Source: Nyssa sinensis (Eukaryota; Streptophyta; Magnoliopsida; Cornales; Nyssaceae). From it: DNA of 64,000 bases. Below the pieces are notes generated by a model, which saw nothing but the letters and a program-made list of their open reading frames with translations, searched no databases and was not told the DNA's origin. This document shows, piece after piece, positions 1 to 13,900 of this stretch. How positions within the stretch are numbered: the first letter of the stretch is position 1; each line of letters opens with the position of its first letter. Both the position numbers and the translations under genes were made by a program. The stretch spans positions 1,860,001 through 1,924,000 of the forward strand of contig CM018041.1 of assembly GCA_008638375.1 (NCBI GenBank). The letters run 5' to 3'.

Positions 1-3000
1 AAGCCGAATCGTATGGCGACACAACAGAACAACGGTAACCCTATGTTGCTGTCAAATGATCAGAATTTTCACGTGATCGTTCACCAGCAGCAGCAGCAAC
101 AAGAGAGGATAACACCACAGACGACGATGACTACTGTTCAAACGAACGGTAGTGTTAATCATGAGACTCAAATGGCTCTCATTCAGCATAACATAGGCAG
201 CAATGGTGTCCAGAATCATCAGATGGTGCCAAATCATCAGCGCACCAACGGAGTTGAGACGCAAAGAAACGGAGACGATGGCGGTGAGGGTTTTAAGCGC
301 GAGATGAGGGATTTGGAGGAAATGTTGTCTAAGTTGAACCCTATGGCGGAAGAATTTGTACCGCCTTCACTCGCAAACCATAGACCAATACCGTCCTCGG
401 AGTCAGACTTCGGTTATACTAACAATTTTGAAATGCACACTGACTTTGGCATTGGCAATCCAAATACTGGTAGACGTGTATGTATGATCATTCGTCTTTT
501 CCTTTACTTTCTTGTCCGTTTATTTGTTACATTTATTTTTTCTTATGGTTTTAGTTTTTAACTCCATGTTCAGAAGAAGAATAACTATAGTAATGGGAAG
601 CGAAGAATGAATGGCCGAACCAGTATGGCGCAGAGAGAAGAGAGAATTAGGAGGACCGTGTATGTATCTGACATCGACCATCAGGTAAAGAGTTGTTATG
701 GCATTTTTTTTTATTTTCTTTTTTTTTTTTTGTGACAAGTAAAGAGTTGTCATGGCTTGTGGGTTGTCTCTTTTTTTTTTTTTTTTTTCCCGGGAGATTG
801 GGGTGAGACGGGTTCTGTTTGTTTGGTTTTTGTAGTTCGTTGGTTGTGAATCAATCTGACTAACATTTGTTTTCGTTTCTGTTTCAATTTAGGTTACTGA
901 AGAGCAACTTGCGGCTCTTTTTATTAATTGTGGACAGGTGACTTCTTTTAATAATATTGATACGCCCTTTTATTTTTTTTGCTGGAGGTCTATCTTTCTG
1001 AATAATTTTCTGGACTTTTGTGCCGAAGGTTGTTGACTGTCGTGTTTGTGGTGACCCTAATTCTGTTCTGCGTTTTGCCTTTATTGAGTTTACTGATGAG
1101 GGTATGTTACCTACCTTTCCTCTGATATATATATGTTTGATTGTTAATGGTATTACATTGAGTTGTCTGTTCTATGTTTGCAGAAGGTGCAAGGAATGCT
1201 TTGAGCCTGGCTGGGACTATGCTTGGATATTACCCAGTTAGAGTGCTGCCTTCAAAAACTGCAATTGCACCTGTTAATCCCACATTTTTGCCACGGGTGA
1301 GAAGCTTCTTTATTATGTCAATATTACTTGTAGCATGCATCATTCATATCCTCAATCAGTCTTGGAAACTGAATGCATCGGAGTCATGCTAAAGCACATT
1401 TTTTGCTTAGTACTTGAAAACTGATTGGTGTTATGGTCTCTAGTCTGAAGATGAACGGGAGATGTGTGCAAGAACTATTTATTGTACTAACATTGATAAG
1501 AAGGTAAATTTGGAATATACCCATTATTTTTTGTATGTTATTAAAGACTTTGACTAGGAAATCTGTTTATGATTTGTATTTTTATTTGATGCAGGTTACT
1601 ATAGCAGACGTCAAACTCTTTTTTGAATCCTTCTGTGGAGAGGTTTGTAGCTGCTTATGTGACAAAACACAAACCTGACTGTGCTGCTTCTTGAATTGCT
1701 AATCATATTCTGTGGAACAACTTGTGCCACAGGTTCAGCGCTTGAGGTTGCTCGGGGACTATCATCATTCCACTCGTATTGCTTTTGTTGAATTTGTAAT
1801 GGTAATTATCACCAGCTTGTCACTCAGTACAACTTGAATGGTTTCTTTCCTCATCATTCATCATGTCTTGCTCTAATTATTCAATACGAAGCTTGTTCTG
1901 ATTTTTATCGTAAATTATTCTTCTGAAATTTGTAAATGGGATAAAGTTAGGAATTGGAAAGTGTTTCTAGAATCTAGTGAAATAGTCAGGACTCGGGTGG
2001 CTTTGGTAAGAGTTAGCTTGACTTAAAAGCCTAATCTTGACTATTTGCGTTTACTACTTTAGTTACATAAAACGTGTTTTGCTTTTTGTTTAATTTTGGG
2101 CGACTTTTTAATTATATTATCTTTTAGAAATTAATAATTGCTTATGACTTCAAGTTAGTTATGTAGAAATTGAATTTTTGCAAAAAAGCTATCTCAGAAC
2201 GGATATTACAACTTGAGTTTGGCTTGCTATAGTAGTTTAAATCTACTTTTTGCTCAAAATGGAGGTGGTTGATTGGTGTTCTGTCATAAGTAAAAAATTC
2301 TAAGCAATATAGCTCCATTAATGTGTTGTATGGTCTCAAATTCCACTAATTGTTTTCAAATATGATTCCTATGGTTGTGGAATCCTAATAATTTTGATTA
2401 ACTTTACCCTAGAAGAACACTCAAACTTGACGAGGCATATCATAATCTTTCAAGATTAGAAGGCTGCATGCATTACATGGCAAAGAGACGTGGGAAGTGG
2501 CTGATATGTAATAAATTTTTTTCTCTAAATGAATAATGCATCAGGGCCACTATGTCCTTTTTCTTTGCCTTTTTCCCTCACAGTTTTGACCTAAGCTTTT
2601 TTTCCAGCTTTTGTTTTATCCTTGTTTACGAGATTCTATGTTCCAGGATACTGTTTTGATTTGTGAAGATGGGTAGTAAAGCAGTTAGGGTGGTAGCAAT
2701 AGTTGAACTTTGGTGGGCTAGGATCTTGCTGGACTTTTTATCCCGCTATTATATTGGTGCAAGTGGAGTACTGCATCTTGTCACTATTTTGGATGGCTCC
2801 TTCCATGAGATTAGGAAATGTTTGTGGGAAACTTGAGCTATATTAAGCGTATGTTTGGCCAAGCTTTCCATAACGCGATTTTCCCTCCTGTGGGAAGGTT
2901 TCATTTCACAAAACACATGGAGCACACCTCCCAAAAGCCCAGCCAAATGGCTGGATTTTGCAAGCTTATCACATTTTGGTGGGGCCTGCATGGCAAAAAT

Positions 3001-5952
3001 GCGTGCTGTGGGAAATGCAAAGCTTGGCCAAATGGGCCTTAAATTTACCATTCAAAAAAAAAAAAAAAGTTAGTTGGCTTGTAATCAAGAAACTGTAGCA
3101 TAAATGCATATTTCACATGATTGAGAAGAACAGTTCATCACTTCATTGGCAGTGGGGAACTTTTTCTGTCATTGTCTTGGTTAGCTTGGGAGCATATACC
3201 TAGCATCTTTTACCTTTGCTCCTGTCTCCAATCTGAGATTTACAGGTCATCCTATTAGCTTCTGACTAGGGTCATTGTGAACCCAGCTTCAAGAAGCATT
3301 GGGGTCATTTGAAGCCTTGGATTCTTTCTCAAATTGTGGCCGCATGACAGTGATGAAGCAGTGGTTAACTTCCTTGACTGAATGCAATGTGTTAGTTTGT
3401 TAAGGAGACATATGGCTCAGATGCTGTAAATACTGTGATTCATACATGCATTGCCAATCAGTTACTTGAACCATCTGTATAGTCATTGATCTTCGCATAC
3501 GACATAACCCGTATATGCAATTTTCTTAGATTTTGTCTTGACTTGGTGCTTCCCTGAATTTTTATTTGTCAAGTATTTCATTAATAGGATTGCATTCTTA
3601 ACTGTCTTATGAATTTACTATCTCTTATTGTCTTGCCATTTACTCATTAAAACACCATTATGTTGCTATCTTATTGTTTGACCGTCTTGCATGTTGTATA
3701 ATAGTATCATAAAACTGATGGTCTAGTTGTCTACAGCATTGTCCCTCTGATTTTATGGACTTACATTAATCTCACAATGCTCAATTGCATGTATTTCTTG
3801 CCGTTACATGGGCAATATATTATCCTCTTCACCTCTCTCTCATATGATGATCAAAGACATTGGAAGTGGTCACAAGTCTTTATTATTCACTTGTTTATCT
3901 TTTACTTCCAACATTACATTTCATTGAGATTTGTCTTGGTTTTGCGTATAACTTTGTTCTAATATTTTTTGAGTTTGTGGTGTCTTGTGGCAAACTGAAA
4001 ATTGTCGAGCATTAGTGGATCAATTCTATCACTGATGTTTAGAGCTTGACTAGTAGTCACTAGTCAGGTAGGGCTCCAGGTTTTCATAGAGAAAACACAC
4101 ATATTAGCAATGCATTTTGTTTTTATCATGTAAGATGATGCTTAGTACTGAATTTAAGCTCCTATTGTTCAAGTGTGGGGATATATATATATATATCACA
4201 AGGTAGCCCTTTGGCATCATAATCCTAATTTTGATTGTTATTTTTCTGGTGGTGTTTAATTTGGGTATGGTCCCATAAGCTGATTATTACGACAGATGGG
4301 ATGGTGGCTGCTGGAAACAGCCTTAAGGCTACGTACATCCAACCCTTCCCATACCCTACAATGATGGGAGCCTCATGTACTGGGCTAGCCCTTAACTATG
4401 AGAGTACATTCTCATAATACAAACAGATTGGCCCTTGGCATTCTAGGCCTTAATTTGCTTGACTAGTAGTCACTAGTCAGGTAGGGTTCCAGGTTTTCAT
4501 AGAGAAAACACACATATTAGCAATGCATTTTGTTCTTATTATGTAAGATGATGCTTAGTACTGAATTTAAGTTCCTATTGTTCAAGTATGGGGATATATA
4601 TATATATATATATATATATCACAAGGTAGCCCTTTGGCATCATAATCCTAATTTTGATTGTTATTTTTCTGGTGGTGTTTAATTTGGGTGTGGTCCCATA
4701 CTCAGATTATTACAACAGATGGGATGGTGGCTGCTGGAAGCAGCCTCAAGGCTATGTACATCCGACCATTCCCAAACCCTATAGTGGTGGGAGCCTTGTG
4801 TACTGGGCTAGCCTTATGGGATGGTAGTAACTATGAGATTACATTCTCATAATACAAACAGATTGGCCCTTGGCATTCTAGGCCTTATTTTGTGTATTCT
4901 ACAATTTCCCTTTGGGGTGTTTAAACTGAAATCAGTCCCACAACTTCACAATTTTAACACATGGGTTAGAAGTGGTGAACAGATTACAATCTCTATACAA
5001 CAAATTGGCTCTTGGCAGCACAGGCCCCGATCGGTCAATTTTACATTCTTTTCCCTGTGGCGTTTGAACTGGGACCGGTCTTCTAAGTTGACATTTATAA
5101 TGGATGGGGTTGTAGTAGTGAAATGAATGACCCATCACCACTAATTTCTAAAGTCCTGAGATGCCTTTGTTCTGCGTTTGACGTTGGCTTTGGTCGGTAG
5201 GTTGCAAGTACTTTCTGGACCAAAGGGAACAAGGTTCTGGTGTATTTCTTTGCTGATGCGTGTTTCCTTTTCCTCAATTTGAGTGTGTTGGAGTTCTTGG
5301 ATCATGACTGCCAGCCATAGGTGTAGCCTGGGGTTCCTGGTGTTCCTTTTGGATTTTCTGTATAATTCAAAGGGTCATTGACTTGGTCTGGTCCTTGCCT
5401 TGTAGGCCTCGTGAAGTGTGTTAAAATAAATAATTATAATATAAAACAACTAAATTAGTGAAAGTGTTTATCTGAAAAAAACTTGAAGGGACTTTGATAT
5501 ATTGTTATTCTTATTTTGCTACTAAGAAATGGCTAGTCAGATTATTTTGGTGGTGAGTTCTGTTGGATGATTACAGCACCTGTCCTGCGGTGGAATTTTT
5601 CTCATTCTTTTTGGATTGATTTGTACATTTTTAAGTGCTATACTGCCATGCATGAGAACGACTTTTTATACTAGGTTGTCGGTTGTCTTGTCTTGCAGGC
5701 TGAGAGTGCAATTGCAGCTCTTAACTGTAGTGGTGCGGTTTTGGGATCATTGCCGATAAGGTTGGTTTTGTTACTTTATTTAATACATGTTGTTCGTGTT
5801 TAAACTGACCTCATAATTGTTTACTCTGCTCTTTATTTTCCCAAACTGCCTCTATTTTTGGACATTTCTAAACTGCACTGATGTTTCATTTTAGGGTAAG
5901 CCCATCAAAGACTCCTGTTCGTCCACGTGCTCCTCGCCCATCCATGAACTGA
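1..5952 (+). CDS. CID-type RNA-binding protein, copy A (5' partial)
   Basis: Poly(A)-binding-protein-interacting protein of the Arabidopsis CID8-13 type: a PAM2 motif binds the PABC domain of poly(A)-binding protein and two RRMs bind RNA. Coding exons: 1-477, 574-684, 893-937, 1029-1101, 1184-1296, 1444-1503, 1595-1642, 1733-1801, 5699-5760, 5895-5952; all introns are GT-AG and the phases join without a break (371 residues visible). PAM2 is LNPMAEEFVPPSL (nt about 334-375), followed by a basic stretch GKRRMNGR (possible NLS). RRM1 has RNP2 VYVSDI and RNP1 RFAFIEF; RRM2 has IYCTNID and RIAFVEF; the C-terminus ends PRPSMN. The frame is open to base 1, and residues before the first visible ATG (KPNR-M) align with copy B (KPSP-M), so the true start lies left of the window. 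Intron 8 is 3.9 kb. Family certain; the exact orthologue is not assigned. Confidence 0.93.
2847..3038. mobile_element. Tourist-like MITE in intron 8 of CID copy A
   Basis: A 192-bp element with imperfect terminal inverted repeats sharing TTTGGCCAAGCTTT at the outer ends. It is flanked by TTAA on both sides (2843-2846 and 3039-3042), compatible with a TTA/TAA target duplication of PIF/Harbinger-derived MITEs. The aligned position in copy B lacks it, so it inserted after the gene duplication. Short ORFs here are by-products of the inverted repeats. Confidence 0.6.
4044..4889 (+). repeat. 413-bp tandem duplication in intron 8 of CID copy A
   Basis: Two head-to-tail units, 4044-4456 and 4457 to about 4889, both starting GCTTGACTAGTAGTCAC and each containing a (TA)n tract and the segment ATTTTTCTGGTGGTGTTTAA. 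They differ by scattered substitutions and by TA-tract length. The corresponding sequence occurs once in copy B (around 15820-16790), so this is a later duplication private to copy A. Confidence 0.85.
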
Positions 5953-6408
5953 GTGATCCTTGCATCTTCTGCTGATAAATATATATCTACTGCATATTCA
6001 TACAAAGAAAAAGAGATCTTTTTAAGGTGCTTGTGGCATTTAGATATGTAATTTTGTTCAATGCATCTGAGTCCAGTATCTTTGCCACCTAGAGGGGGGA
6101 TTATTTCTGGTGTAGAGTTGGATGGAATTTCGAGGCTCAAGTCTGTTTTATTTATGTTGCACATTATGTTGGGTTTTGTGGCTTTGCCCTGTAGGACTAA
6201 TATTATCAGATGTTTCTTCTAACTCATGAAGATTCTTAAAATACTGGACGAGTTCCGCTTTTGCATTATTTATCACTGTTAAAATAGTTGCTGAGTCTGG
6301 ATGTTGTTCTGCTTGCATGTGTATTCTTTCATGATTCCTTCAATATCATTTTAATGCCTGTAATGAAAAGCAGTAAACAAACTTAAAAAGTGAGCTTACA
6401 AAGCCATA

Positions 6409-6454
<46 letters not shown>

Positions 6455-6934
6455 GTTTTTGGTTTATATATATATATATATCTTCACACCATGAATTGAC
6501 ACCCCTTGGCAATTTCGTATGTGGTGGCAAAATGATTTGTCAGATCATGTATAATTCTTTTTTTTCCTTTTTTAAAATCAATTAAGAGGGGATAAACTTA
6601 ACAAAATAAGGGGGATTTTGTAAGAATTTTTTTCAAGATGTGAATTGAGTATAATTTATTATATTTCATGCTTGATAAAAAAAAAACAAATTGATTGTAA
6701 TTAATTATAATTGTTAATAGTACACGGAATTTGGTGCCCTTAGCTATGCGTGATTGGACAAGCCATTAGCATGAATTTTTCTTTCTATAACAATAAGACA
6801 AGGTAAGTCCTTATATAGTAGGCTATAAAGTCATCTCTGCTGCAAAAGATCACTATACATAGTAGCAATCCTTTTATTGGTGATACAAATATGATGAGAA
6901 AAAAGTTTAATTTATTTTTTTCACAAAGTTCATT

Positions 6935-7830
6935 GTGATTAGGGTGTTAATTCGTGTTATCGTGTCGTGTTCCAGTCGTATCAAGACATGTATATTCGAA
7001 AATATGTGTGAACTCAAATTCGACACTAATAACTAATCGTGTCAAGTTTTAAAATCCAAACTCGACCTCATTTATTAAACAGGTTATACGTGTTGACACA
7101 CTTAACCCGTTTATTTTGTTTTTTTTAAATAAAAAAATTTATTATCTTTTAATAGATATAGATAATTTTCAAGTTTAGTAACTTTAGATATGGGTTAAAT
7201 CAAAGTAGAAACCTCTTTTATAAATAAAAAATCTCAAAACCTTGAAAAATATTTGATGTGAGACGAATTACCTTAACTCATAATATATTTTATAATTAAA
7301 CGTGTTAAGTCGTGTTAAACAGGATTGACACTAGGAAAACCTAAATACGATCTGTTTATTAATCGTGTTATACGTGTCAATCCGTTTATGATACAAACTC
7401 ATTTATGATAAATCCAAATCAGTTAACTTCGTTTCGTGTCAACCCATTTAAGAACTATTTTTATTCACTGTGTATTTTAAAACTCGAACTCTTATTTATT
7501 GTGTGAAGAAAAAAAATCTTAGTTATCTCATCTCACAATATTAATAATTTGTACATATATGATTGATTTATAATGAAACATCCCAAAGCTACAAAGGCGG
7601 TCTCTGTTCAAGTGATTTTAAACTTCTCAAAGCCATGTGAAATATCTCTATTTGAGTTTTGAATATGTAAATATTTTATAAATAACTTGTTGAAAGAATA
7701 AACATTTATAATATACTAGTGAAAAAGATATATTACAAATTTTTCTCAACCTTCAATCATAATTAGGATGTCAATTTTTAACACTGACAGATAACACGAC
7801 TCGAACACAAAACGAAATTAATTTAAGAAG
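6935..7830. repeat. Degenerate CGTGTCGTGTT-rich dispersed repeat
   Basis: The segment is built on recurring motifs such as TCGTGTTATCGTGTCGTG, CGTGTTAAGTCGTGTTAAAC and CGTGTCAACCCATTT. A second start of the same sequence appears near 7765-7800 (ATAACACGACTCGAACAC). It resembles a common class of dispersed plant repeat; no terminal repeats or coding capacity could be defined, so the class is left open. Confidence 0.4.
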
Positions 7831-8690
7831 TTCTTAAACTACCACCAATTATTTAGTTTTTATTTTCTGTTTGAGATACAATATAAGTGGACTATAAAAT
7901 AAAAAAAATAAAAATTTCTTAATTTGCATAAATCTGCCAAAACGACACCGTGAAGGTAAGAGTAGGGGTGGTCCTTGCTCGCTTTTTATATGGAACACAC
8001 CGAACACATGCACGCTAGAGCTTGGCGAGTCACGAAATTTCTCTACATCAGCAGGTACAGTTACGCTGTATGATGCCCTTCTCAAGAAAAAAAACACAGG
8101 GAGGTCTGTCACTGAAGTGGCAGTGGATAAACACAGCGCGTACACCCTATCAATTTGCACACGTGCCACCCCATTATGACGTTGATGACCATGCGGAGAA
8201 AATACATAAAATGTTAACACAACTTCCTTATTCCCACTAGCAATGATAGATATCCCTCATCTCAATCTCATGACTCACCTTTCATCCCTTCAATCTACAC
8301 CTTTCATCTTCATCTTGATATTTTTTTCAAATTTGTAAATAATTGATTCTATATTTTTAATTTCTTTCTTTTGATCATATTAATTTTTAAATTACTATTT
8401 ATTCTTTAAATTTTATTTTTAATAATATTATTTCTGTCTAAAATTTAATTATTTATCACTTTTTCATTATTATTAAAACTCCATGTTCTATCCCAAAAAT
8501 TGTAACTTAATAAATAAATAAAATTACCTAAAAAACTAATAAGGTACATTTAAAAAGATACAAGTATATTACTGTAAAAACTTATAATAATATATAATAG
8601 CCAAAATTTGTGAAATCACAAACATTACAAACACCAAAATTATAGAAAATCATATCTTCCATATTGATTACTGCACTTTTTCGCTGTGCA

Positions 8691-9075
8691 CAATATTGTC
8701 TGCTTTGAGCCTGGGCCCGCATGACTTTGTTCTTTCAGGAAGGCTTCCAGGGAGGAAAATGCCTTGTAGGTGAGAGATGTGCCATCTTAGTTCAGCCCAA
8801 TATTGTTCGCTTTGGGCCTGGGCCCGCATGACTTTATTATTTCAGAAATGCCTCTAGGGAGGAAAATGTCTTGTAGGTGAGAGACGTGCCATCTTAGTTC
8901 AGCCGTACAAGATTGTCCCTTTTGCTAGGCTTAAGTTGCCAGCATAGGACTTTGTTCCTGTGAGCGAGGTAGCCGCTGTGAGAAGACTTTATGGTAGGAA
9001 GAAACAGTTTGAAACTTACAAGCGATGTCAGTGCCTGACTCCTATTCAATGTAGGACTCAAAGTGACACAACACA
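8691..9075 (+). repeat. 107-bp tandem repeat, possible TRIM LTR remnant
   Basis: Two consecutive 107-bp units, 8691-8797 and 8798-8904, begin CAATATTGT and share CTGGGCCCGCATGACTTT, AGGGAGGAAAATG and GTGCCATCTTAGTTCAGCC. A third, more diverged relative (AAGATTGTCCCTTTTGCTAG) follows to about 9075 and ends with a TAGGACTCAAAGTGACACAACA-like tail split over its last bases. The opening resembles plant mini-LTRs beginning with an ATATTGTCCGCTTTGGG type sequence, but no primer-binding site is visible. Confidence 0.45.
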
Positions 9076-10948
9076 AATCTATTATCATATTGTTAATTTT
9101 TTCCCCAATCCACTTATTTAAGAATCATAATACCCTTTTTTCCATAATTTTCATATTTTTTTATTAAAAATATGCACGTTCATATGGATGACTAATAGAA
9201 TTAACATCTTTTTTCATTTTTTTATTTTTTTATTTTTCAGTCAAGTTGTAATTTGTTACATTCGTAACGTCGTGATTTGGGAATGCATCTCTAAGTCCTC
9301 CTCCATCTGAACAAAACGTTTATTCCTTTTCATTTCTCCTCGCTTGAGCATCTCAAGGATTTCGTGAATAATTAATTTTAAAATAAATAAGTAATAATTT
9401 AAAAAGAAAATAATTTATGATAAATTAATTTAAAATTTCAAAAATTTATTTAAATAATATAAAATAATTAATTAACAATTTGGAGTATAATAAAAAATAA
9501 TAAGTGGATAAATAGTGATTTAAAAATCATCTTTCAACTTTCAAATTTGAAAATAAAAAATGAAGTCATCTTCCTATTTTTAAGTTTGAAGATGAAATAA
9601 AGATAGGTTGGATTTTTATTTTTCTATCACTACTTTCAAATTTAAAATTTTAAAAATGGATTATACATATTCTAATGAATCCACCTTTATAAGAGGGCTA
9701 AAACCACAGTTCATAAGTTCACTCATGAGACTTAATGATGGACTTATTCTTGTGAAAAATATGGGATAAAGATGAGTTATGCGACAATAGATGTCGTTAT
9801 TGTATCACTATATCTTACTTTTTTTCACATACAGAGAGTTTATTGTGAGATTTACTAATAAAAGTCACCTTGAAAAAGCGAGACAAAAATAAAAATATAA
9901 GAAATGGGACATATATTTTAATTATATTGTTACACAATATTAATGCTTTTGATGTCAATCATGTCTTTTAAGAAAATCATTGAATGAGATTATACTATCT
10001 TTTTAATAATATTATGTAAAGTATGTTATGAGTTATTTTCTCTGTCTGAAAAGAAGAGTTTCATTTAAAAATTCTAACTTTTTAAGAAATATTATTTTAT
10101 TAGTTTGAAACTATTTAAATTTTTTATATTGTACTCGTTTAATTGTAAATCATGTTCACATTAAGTATAATAAATGATAATTTTAAAAATTTATGTTAAA
10201 AATAGATTAATTTTTTAAATGAAACTCTTCAAAATGAGACAGTTTAAAATAGAATAAAGTAGTCCTTAAAATGAGACGAAGAAATATATTTTTAGTGACT
10301 CAAAACACATGTATTAAGAATACATTGTCACTTAATACAGTGATAAAATCATATCCAAGAATGCTTTTGTCTCCCGTGCCCGTATATACATACACTTACC
10401 TATATCTATATGTGTATATGTATGGTTATCATTCAATTTAATGACATGTTGCCATCGTTTTTTAATTCTATTTTTATTTTTTCAAAGAAATGGATTGCTA
10501 AGGACTTGACTGTTCATCACTTTGGGCCGTTGTGAAGAAGGTCCAAAAAGTAGACTTGGCAGAAACGGACATTCCGAAGGGCGCACCACTTTTCTCCCTC
10601 AAAAATTCTTTTTTTCTTCTCTCTTTATATATATATATATATATATATATAGATAGATAGATATATTCTCTCTCTGCTGAATCAATAAAATAATACTACA
10701 AAGAAAGAAAAGCTGTTCTCTGTTTTCCCCTTTCTTCCTCTTTATTTTTTTCTCCGATCTTAAGAGTTTTGATGGTTTGGTCTTTGATCATGGACAAGCG
10801 TTAGATCAATCAGGTACCATTTTTCTTAGAAATGCAAGTCTCTGTAATTTTCTATTTTTAAGATAAGTTTTCTGATTGATCGATCGGAGAAAAAAAGTAA
10901 AAAATCAGAATCGAAGAAAAAAATTGTTTGACTGTCGGAGGTCCGAAC

Positions 10949-13900
10949 ATGGCGGTTGCTGAGAATGCTGGGACGAACGCTGTTTCATCGAATCGGACTG
11001 ATTCGGTTGAGTCGAACGATGTCGATCAATCGAAACCAAGTCCTATGGGGACACAACAAAACAACAGTGACCCTATTTTGCAGACAAATGTTCAGAATTC
11101 TCAGATGATCGGTCACCAACAGCAACAGAAGATAACACCACAGACGACACCAACTACTGTTCAAACGAACGGTAGTGTCAATCATTTGGCTCAAACGTCT
11201 CCGATTCAGCATAACATCAGCAGCAACGGTGTTCAGAACAATCAGATGGTGGCGAATCATCACCGCGCCAACGGAGTTGAATCGCGAAGAAATGGAGACG
11301 ATAGCGATGAGGGTTTTAAGCGTGAAATGAGGGATTTAGAGGAAATGTTGACTAAGTTGAAGTTGAACCCTATGGCTGCAGAATTTGTGCCGCCTTCGCT
11401 CGCGAACCATAGACCAGTACTGTCCTTGGATGCTCACTTCGGTTATACTAACAATTTTGTAATGCAGGCTAACTCTGGCATTGGAAATCCAAATACTGGT
11501 AGACGTGTATGTATGATTATCCCTCTTTTCGTTTACACCCCGTTTGGTTGCTGAGAAAATGTAGAATAGAAAATTTTGATACTTTTATTTTCACTATCTG
11601 GGTCAGAAGAGAACACTTTGTTCTCTCAACTGATCGCTAATTGATTTTGAATTTTATGTTTGGGAAGGAAAAGAAGATAAAATTTCGGACCCAAAAATTA
11701 TTTTGAACCAGTTTCATAGCTTGTTATTTTTGCTTATGGTTTTAGTTTGTAACCCTATGTTCAGAAGAAGAATAACAATAGTAATGGGAAGCGAAGAATG
11801 AATGGCCGAACGAGTTTGGCGCAGAGAGAAGAGGTAATCAGGAGGACTGTGTATGTATCTGACATCGACCAGCAGGTAAGGAGTTTTCATGGCTTGTGGG
11901 TTTTCATTTCTTTTTTGGGGTTTCGGGGTGAGACATCGGTTCTGTTGCTTTGGGTTTTTAGTTTGTTGTTGTGAAACGAATATGACTAACAATTTTTTTT
12001 TTTTTTTTGTTTCTGTTTTAATTTAGGTTACCGAAGAGCAACTTGCGGCTCTTTTTATTAGCTGTGGACAGGTAAGCAAGGCTAGTAAGATTTTTTGATC
12101 TGCAATGACAAGCCATTTTATTTGTGCTGCTGGAGGTCATGTCTTTCTGAATGTTCTTTTTTTTTTTTTTTTTTCTATTTTTGTGCTGAAGGTTGTTGAC
12201 TGTCGTATTTGTGGTGACCCTAATTCTGTTCTCCGTTTTGCCTTTGTTGAGTTTACTGATGAGGGTATGTTGCCAATCTTTTTCCTTTGATATACACATG
12301 TTTCATTTTTGTTGGTGTTACATTGGGTTGTCTATAATATGTTGCAGAAGGTGCAAGGAATGCTTTGAGTCTGGCAGGGACTATGCTTGGATATTACCCA
12401 GTTAGAGTGCTGCCTTCAAAAACTGCAATTGCACCTGTTAATCCAACATTTTTGCCACGGGTGAAATTTCTTTACCATGTCCAGTGTTATTTGTAAATGC
12501 ATCATTCAGATCCTAGCTCCTAAGTCAGTCTCAGAAACTGAATGTATGTGAGTCATGCTGAGGAACATTTTTAATACTTGGAAACTGACTGGTGTTATGG
12601 TCTTTAGTCTGAAGATGAACGGGAGATGTGTGCAAGAACTATTTATTGTACCAACATTGATAAGAAGGTATATTTGGATATACCTATAATTTTTTGATTG
12701 TCGTTAAAGAGCCACACAAATAAGAAATCTGGTTATGACTCATTTTCATTTGATGCAGGTTACTCAAGCAGATGTCAAACTCTTTTTTGAGTCCATCTGT
12801 GGAGAGGTTTGTAGCCTTCTTATGTGATAAACCTGACTGCTGGTCCTTGAAATCCTAATCATATTCAATGGAACAACTTGTCTGGCACAGGTTCAGCGCT
12901 TGAGGTTGCTTGGGGACTATACTCATTCCACTCGTATTGCTTTCGTTGAATTTGTAATGGTAAGTATCACAAGCTTGTCACTCAGTAAAACTTGAATATT
13001 TTATCTCCCCTTGTTATTGCCAACTAACGATGTCAATTCAATAATGCAAAGCTTGTTCTGGACTAGTTTTATGTATCTTATTCTTTGAAAATTTGTAAAT
13101 TAGATAAAGTTAGGTAACTTTGGTAAGAGTTAGTTGGACTTAGAAGCCTAATCTCAACTATTACACTATGCTTGGATAAATAAGAAGAAAAAGAGAGGAG
13201 ATGATAACATTAGTTATGAGGAAGAGGAGAGGAGAATGTAATCTCCATAACGGAATTTCGGTCTATACCGGCACCATAATATCAGATTGGGGAGGAAGAT
13301 CAGAATTAGAGATTGATAGAAAAGCAAGGATATGGGCTTGTCCTTAATGCTTAGATAACAAATGAGGGAAATGATAGTGTAATCTTCTTATTTTGCTTGG
13401 AAACAATAGAAAAAAGAAAGGAAAAGAAATGATTATATACTTTTTATTATTATGTCCCGGGATAGATGTGTCTTTTTTATTTTTTCCTTTATAATTTTAA
13501 GGTTAGTATTGGTATTATAAAAAATTCATTAAAGGCTTTCTCCTTTCCTTCCGTCTCCGTCCAATTTTGGAAGGAGAGCAAATTGAATAAAATAGGTTAA
13601 GTGACCCCTCCCTCCCCCTCCATCCCCCTTCCATTTCTTCCCTAATTTTAAACCAAGCAGAAAATTACCTCTCCCTCCTTCCCCTTTCCTCTCCTTTCTT
13701 TTCAAATCTCTCAATCCAAGTGGATTGTTAGGGTTTAGTACTTCAGCTACATAAAATGTTTTTTTGGCTTTTGATTAATTTGGGACCAAATTTTTAGTTA
13801 TATCTTCTTAAAGAAATTAATAACTGATTATGACTTCAAGTATGTGCAAAAAAATCTTTCTGAGAATGGATGTGAAAACTATAGTTTGGTTATAGCAGTA

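Larger units (their letters stand above)
5953..10948. other. Intergenic spacer between the CID copies
   Basis: After the stop of copy A, about 290 bp of 3' flank (to roughly 6240) align with the flank of copy B. The rest has no recognisable gene. It holds a (CT)20 microsatellite at 6411-6450 followed by (TA)n at about 6465-6481, a degenerate repeat at 6935-7830, a 107-bp tandem repeat at 8691-8904, long AT-rich stretches (8300-8650, 9100-10450) and a (TA)n tract at about 10627-10651. The last 270 bp should contain the promoter and 5' leader of copy B. Confidence 0.7.

Noticed and set aside
2749..3073. Overlapping frames of 72-100 codons in CID copy A intron 8
   Set aside because: They arise from the inverted repeats of the MITE and have no protein resemblance.
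10928..10948. Longer start for CID copy B
   Set aside because: The frame is open upstream but begins with TTG; the first ATG is at 10949 and gives the family-typical MAVAENAG start.
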